Part shown: positions 59,335 through 64,000 of the stretch, one piece after another | Numbering within the stretch: the first letter of the stretch is position 1 | How the letters are laid out: each line of letters starts with the position of its first letter | Assembly (NCBI RefSeq): GCF_026914185.1 | Contig: NC_070571.1 | Location: 1,364,001-1,428,000, forward strand | DNA from: Puccinia triticina | Lineage: Eukaryota; Basidiomycota; Pucciniomycetes; Pucciniales; Pucciniaceae | Length of the DNA: 64,000 bases | Reading direction: 5' to 3' | Translations under genes and position numbers: made by a program | Notes under the pieces: generated by a model | Databases searched by the model: none | What the model was told of the DNA's origin: nothing | What the model saw: the letters and a program-made list of their open reading frames with translations, nothing else

Positions 59335-61538
59335 TATCTTTCCCCATCATGGGCCCCTGGCCCTCTGTTGAGGATGTTTGCGGAGTGGACAATACCGCTG
59401 AAGCGGTAGCAAAATTGTTGGCGGGGTTGGCGGGGTTCCATTCAGGTTGCAGAGGGGCGGGATTCCAATCGGGGTGAGGAGTGCTATCTACGGGGAAAAC
59501 AAGCTTTCCAGCCGCCTCAGGGAGTATGCATGAGGGTTGAGGGTAGTCTATCAAATTCACATTGCAGGGGCAGTAAAACACACACCCCCTTGTCACAAAT
59601 CCTAGCTTTCCCCTCCATGGGCCCTTGGCCCTCTGTTGAGGATGTTTTTGGAGTGGACAAAACTGCGGAGGCAGTTGCAATGTTGGAGTGGTTGGAGCAG
59701 AAGGTGTGGGTGGTCCAGTCAATTTGGTGTCCGTGTTTGCGGATCCATGGCATCCCAAGGATGCCGTTGTACGTGTCTTTCAGTCGGGTGATGATGAATT
59801 TTGATGGGCGGGGTTCTTCATTCAGGGTCAGGTCAATCTTATACGCCGCTTGGGATGTGGATCCATCAAATCCCAAGACAGTCCGCTTTGAGGCGGTGGC
59901 CTTGCAGAGTAATCCCACCGCGGCGGCGTAGGATTCACTCAACACATTGTGGGTTGCTCCGGAATCAATGAGGAAGGAGGCAGGGGGCAATGAGGTCTGG
60001 GGTGTGGCTCTGGGAGTTGTGATGGTGCAAGAGATGAAACATCGGGGCTCAATTTCATTTCTGTTTAAAGTTTGACTAGCACCAATACTACAAGACAACT
60101 CTGCCGCGCTCAGGAAAGCACAAACTTCATTCCTGAGCACCTCCATTTTTTGAAGAGTCGGCCTGGCCTTTTCCGCATATATCTGCTGGTCCACCTCCCC
60201 CCATTGCCGCCATCCCTTCCACTAGTTGGCAAATCTGATCCTCCATTGCCGCAATCCTGGCATTCCCGCGGCCTTTTCCCTTCTTAGTCAGACAGTTGCG
60301 GGAAATATGGCCCTGTAATCCGCATTGGAAACAGAGGCCTTCCCGCATCATCCGGGCCTTCTCAGAGTTGGAGGGTCGGCCATTTAACGCCAATAGGTCC
60401 ATGGCGTCGGGGTCAATCTTCTGTTTGGTCGGCGTTGTTCTGGTCTCCGCTCCACTCATTGCCGTGTCAAGCTCCAGTGCTAAGCTACTAACCTTGTTAA
60501 TAGTTGCCAATGCGGTGCGGGGACCAATGAGACCCATCTGGATGTCCCGCTTCAGGCCCTGGCAATACTGGCTGATCAGGGTGGGGATTTCCCATCCCGC
60601 TGCAGAAGCATCTGGATGAAGGAGTGGGTGTAGTCTGCCACGGACCCGGTCTGCTTCAGCGCTTGGAGGGCTTGTTCCGCCTTTGCCTTCTTTTGCGGGT
60701 CAAAATACATGCCCTGGAAGGCCGCCGTGAACTCCACGGAGGTCAGGGTGGGCAGGTCCGCTGCTGCCTGGTCGAGGAACGGGGCGGCCCATACGCTCGT
60801 GGTTCCGGTCATTTACAAGGACACAAATAGGATTTGTGTTGCATCAGTCAGGAACAAGGCCTTGTTCAAGGTCATATCAAAAATGGGTAGGTACGGTACG
60901 GTTATTGTTAACGTACCAATATTGTAACGGTTTTCCTCTTGTTATTGTTACCGTTAACCGTAACAGAAGTGCTTTAAGATATCACACACCCAGGATGTTC
61001 AAGCTTTGACATCCGTTACAATATCTGCCTGCACGGAGGGGCAGATATCGGACTATATATGATCCAGAGGGGGCCATTTGCCCCTCTTTATCCCGTTAAC
61101 CAGTGGTTAATGCGTTACGCAAGTAACACACCAAAAAAATCAGGCCCGTTAAGATACGGGCCTGGGGTTAAAACTGGTTGTTACTAGTGCACTAACGCCT
61201 GAGCGTAGTAACGGCAAGTGTTACGCTACACGGATAACGGCGGTTATTGTAGCATATTGTAACTACCCACCGCTGGTCATATAGATGCTGACCTGGCGGG
61301 CAAACCTCTCTGCCGCCGCTCCCCGTTTGCCATTAAACTTGTTGGGTTGGGCAACCTTGGGGGCCTTGGTTGCAACTAACTCCGCTCCGGTGGTCGGTAG
61401 GGGGAGGGGTGGGTTCTGAGTGCAGAGTGCGTCCTCCAACTTGGCCTTGGCCTGGCGGCATTTTTTCTCCTCTTCATTGGCCTTCTTGGTGATGTCGGCC
61501 AGTTGTTGTTGGAGTTTGGCGGCTTTGGAGGCATCCAT
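59335..61538 (-). pseudogene. gag-protease relic of a Ty3-like retrotransposon
   Basis: Read from 61538 on the minus strand, it begins MDASKAAKLQQQLADITKKA and continues to VSIYM, where a 397-base MITE intervenes (60878-61274). The gag core follows (NKALFLTDATQILFV, a TAA, then MTGTTSVWAAPFLDQAAADL and FTAAFQGMYFD). After a frameshift near 60590 come a zinc knuckle (CFQCGLQGHISRNC) and, after another shift near 60190, a retropepsin (FLIDSGATHNVLSESYA with the catalytic Asp-Ser-Gly, later ILGMPWIRKH). The last part contains two related copies of an ATASAVLSTP..SSTEGQGP block. Reverse transcriptase is missing; the element is cut off at 59335. Confidence 0.78.
60878..61274. mobile_element. 397-bp hAT-like MITE in the gag gene, GGTCATAT duplication
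   Basis: An exact 8-base repeat GGTCATAT lies at 60870-60877 and 61275-61282. Removing the insert and one copy joins gag in frame (SIYM/TLNKALF). The outer ends are weak inverted repeats (CAAAAATGGGTAG against AGCGGTGGGTAG), and the interior is rich in GTTATTGTTAACG/CGTTATCC-type palindromic motifs. It is non-coding. Eight-base duplications fit the hAT superfamily. Confidence 0.75.
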
Positions 61539-61678
61539 TGTATAGCTGATACCAAGGCTTGGGTGTGATGTTGGAGCGGGATATTCAAGGTTTCTAAGAG
61601 CGGAGTGCGGGATATTCAAGGTTTCGGAGTCGGGATATTAAAGGTTTTGGAGGTGGAACAATATGGTTTCTGTTGGTC

Positions 61679-61908
61679 TGTTGGGTTCTTAATCTTTGTC
61701 TCTGTGAAGTAGATCCTGCAATATGTTATGGTCTGTTCTAGGGAGAGGAAGATGGAGTCTGGGGTCTGGATCCAATATGGTAGATTGCAGGATGAGGAAA
61801 AGGCTTGGATCTCCAGCCTCTTTAACCTTGAGTATGGTCCGTGACATGTACATGTAGTCTATGTACATGTGAGTCTACGCTGCAGAGCCCGGGCTATGGC
61901 TCATAACA
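61679..61908 (-). repeat. Probable 5' LTR of the minus-strand gag-protease element
   Basis: On the minus strand the segment starts TGTTATGAGCC and ends AAGAACCCAACA, and it lies about 140 bases upstream of the gag ATG. TG...CA ends and position are the only evidence; no partner LTR or target duplication is visible in the window. Confidence 0.45.
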
Positions 61909-62021
61909 CCTTTCTGGCCACATCATATCTCATTGGGTGATCCAGATTTGAGGGAAAAGAAATGCACAAGATCATGGAGTTTCTTTCCACAGATTGTTGA
62001 AAAATTTTTGGGGTCTTGAAT

Positions 62022-62913
62022 TAGAGATGGCCCCATGGGACCCGGGTACCCTTGCAGGACCAGGGTACCGGGTTGTTTTTTCTGAAAAACAGACACCTGG
62101 TACCGCCTGACAGGGTACCGGCGGTACCTTATGGGGGTACCAGGGGTGGGGGCGTACTCGACAAGTCCCACAGGTGCCCGAGGACGGCGTTGCGGGCGAC
62201 TTTGTGTGTTCCGGCGAGGCCGGGGGTCTTGAATGCCAGGCTGGAGAGCCCGGCGGCTTTCAGCGAGGGGTGGGGCAGGGGCGAGGGGGCGTTGGTGCGG
62301 GCAAGGAGGCCGGCGATCGGCGAGGGTGTGGCTGATTGGCTCGCGGCTGTTGGCGGGGACGGCGAGGGTGACGGAGGCGTAGTCGCCGAGGATGAGGCTC
62401 AGCGGGGCAGGGAAGACAAGCGAACGAGTCCTCTGCAGGCAGGGGCCCTGGTCAGAGCTGGGAATCCACTGACAACGCCGCCAGGGGACACCCAGCTCCA
62501 CAACGCCCTGGCCGGAAGACAACGCCGCCTTGACCGACCGGGGTGAGGTACCAGGTACCAAAGTGGAGATCAGGAAGGAGTTGGTTGGCTTGGGAGGGCA
62601 AGGTCCCAACTTCCCCGTCTGGCTGGCTGCGCGGGTGCGGGAGGCGGGTACCCGGGTACGCACCCGTTTTTTCACCAAAAGCGGACACCCAACACCGCAT
62701 CCGGCACCGCCTGGCGGGTGCGCGGCGGGTACCTGAAGGCATTCCCTAGCCAACGGTACACCGGCGGTACACCCGGGTGTCTTCAGTTTTTTACCCCCAA
62801 AGCAGGCACCTGGTACCGCACCTGGTACCTCTGGGCTGGTGCGCCGGAGCACCAGAGGGTACCCTCCAGGCGGTACCAGGCACCCCCAAACCAGTACCGC
62901 GAGGCCATCTCTA
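62022..62913. mobile_element. 892-bp GC-rich hAT-like MITE, TCTTGAAT duplication
   Basis: A perfect 8-base repeat TCTTGAAT occurs at 62014-62021 and 62914-62921. The ends are inverted repeats TAGAGATGGCC. The interior is very GC rich and full of GGTACC/GTACCGG motifs, often in inverted pairs near the ends (62040-62150 and 62640-62900). A long minus-strand frame crosses it but extends into the flanks and looks fortuitous. The AT-rich flanks contrast sharply. Confidence 0.85.
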
Positions 62914-63068
62914 TCTTGAATGTCCTTCAAAGTCTTTTTTTTGTGACCAACTTGTGCCCAGCTTTTTTGTGTATGACATATCTTGCACTGTACAGAATCC
63001 AAAACCCACAAAGTTAAAATTGTGATTGCAGGTTAAATTTACCTCTAAATTTTTGTTGAATTCAATTT

Positions 63069-63089
63069 TGAACCCCCCCCCCCCCCCCG
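63069..63089. repeat. Poly-C run
   Basis: A homopolymer of about 18 C bases in AT-rich surroundings. The length is likely to be uncertain in the assembly. Confidence 0.8.
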
Positions 63090-63291
63090 AATTGTGATTT
63101 GGGTGTATTTCAGGATTCTGCATTTGTGTAAATTCTATGCTACATACATAAGTGCTGTAAAATTATAACAAAAATTCACAATGTGAACAGGGCCCAGCTT
63201 AAAAAAAGCCACTCAAACAAAGGTTCCAGGAGACCCCACACAGAGCACTTTCCATACTCTATGCTGTGTTACACTATATATACTACTGCCT

Positions 63292-63390
63292 AAACTGTAC
63301 TACCACCTATAAACTGTACTACCACCTATAAACTGTACTGCCACCTATAAACTGTACTACCACCTATAAAATGTATTACCACCTATAAAC
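63292..63390 (+). repeat. 19-bp minisatellite, about five copies
   Basis: Tandem units of AAACTGTACTACCACCTAT with a few substitutions (GCC, ATTACC). Confidence 0.85.
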
Positions 63391-64000
63391 TGTGCTATGC
63401 TATGCTAATTCCTCTACTTTTTGTGTTTTTTTCTTTATCTTTTTTGGTTGGGAACTATTCAATTCATTTGTAATGAGCTTTACGTTTGCTTAATCCTTTT
63501 CTCTCTTGAATTATCACCATATTTGTCCACTCCTTTTGGGGAACATCCACAATTTGTGACACTGCTAAATGAAGGATGTTATCCAGGGGGAAGAGGTCAA
63601 CAACTCCCAAAAAACAGAAGGGAAAATATGGAAAATAAATGAAAAGAATTGGGTGGACAACTCCCAAATTTCTGCATAATTTGCCAGAATACCTGACCCA
63701 AAAAGGGGTCTTTTTGGATCCTGGGGAGGGTTTGGCCGCGGGTCCATGGGACGTAAACCAACTTTGGGAATTGTTTCCACAAGCATCTCTTATAAAGATG
63801 AAACATAACTTTCCAAAATGGTAAGATTATTTTTTGTTAAATGTTGAAGGGGAAGAATATATTCAAAGAAAACAAATATACATCTTGGGAAAAATGTGAA
63901 ATCCCCTAAACAAAATGCTACAGGTTCAAAGTCCCAGCTTGATTGGAGCTCTCTGGGGAATTGTCTGGAAGAAATGCTTTGCTGATGATCTTTGCAGCAA
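63391..64000. other. Window end, no supported gene
   Basis: AT-rich sequence with short open frames on both strands and no motif that I recognise. Confidence 0.4.

Noticed and set aside
61923..63011. 362-codon minus-strand open frame
   Set aside because: It runs through the GC-rich MITE and both of its AT-rich flanks, and its composition reflects repeated GGTACC motifs. No domain is recognisable.

Overview
The window is a piece of a large, repeat-choked eukaryotic genome. Split genes with short GT-AG introns (about 50-120 bases), a Rep/PIF1-type Helitron, hAT, CACTA-like and PIF/Harbinger-type DNA transposons, Ty3-type gag and protease remnants and many solo LTRs point to a filamentous fungus. 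The mixture (a Helitron helicase with fungal-style introns, a degenerate DDE_Tnp_4 gene, secreted-looking AT-rich genes, dense nested repeats) most resembles a rust fungus (Pucciniales). The taxon is inference; no rRNA or housekeeping gene is present to prove it.

Layout. (1) About 0.25-38.9 kb is a Helitron neighbourhood. An OB-like/AT-hook gene lies at 0.25-1.4 kb and the Helitron Rep-helicase gene runs from 2.6 to 33.1 kb. Two further members of the OB-like family follow (34.5-35.4 and 36.2-37.1 kb), then an unrelated proline-rich gene on the minus strand (37.7-38.97 kb). (2) The helicase gene is cut in two by a 26,057-base insertion (3811-29867). It has ends starting CACTA, long inverted arms and a 3-base target duplication (TAT); removing it restores the helicase reading frame. 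Its interior is roughly 106 copies of a 173-base satellite, about 12.3 kb in one orientation and 6 kb in the opposite one. Nested in it are a complete-looking hAT transposon (5748-10820, itself carrying a solo LTR), a solo LTR (16559-17369) and a foldback element (29040-29783).

(3) 39-46 kb holds three gene-like loci separated by MITEs: an AT-rich secreted-looking gene with one frameshift (39.5-41.5 kb), a decayed DDE_Tnp_4 gene (42.6-43.6 kb), and a gene with a signal peptide and serial RING-H2 exons (44.19-45.97 kb). Its fourth exon is interrupted by a 637-base TRIM retrotransposon with a perfect CATGG duplication. (4) 47-64 kb is almost wholly transposon debris: solo LTRs, a non-autonomous gag-only LTR element with GTATA duplications (54446-57701), a nonsense-riddled gag (58.6-59.4 kb), a minus-strand gag-protease remnant with an hAT-like MITE inside it (59.3-61.9 kb), and a KpnI-site-rich hAT-like MITE with a perfect 8-base duplication (62022-62913).

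Few genes here can work together in a pathway. The strongest functional unit is the Helitron helicase with its flanking OB-like paralogues, and the strongest structural story is successive nesting, which gives a relative age order: Helitron, then CACTA-like element with satellite, then hAT, then LTR.
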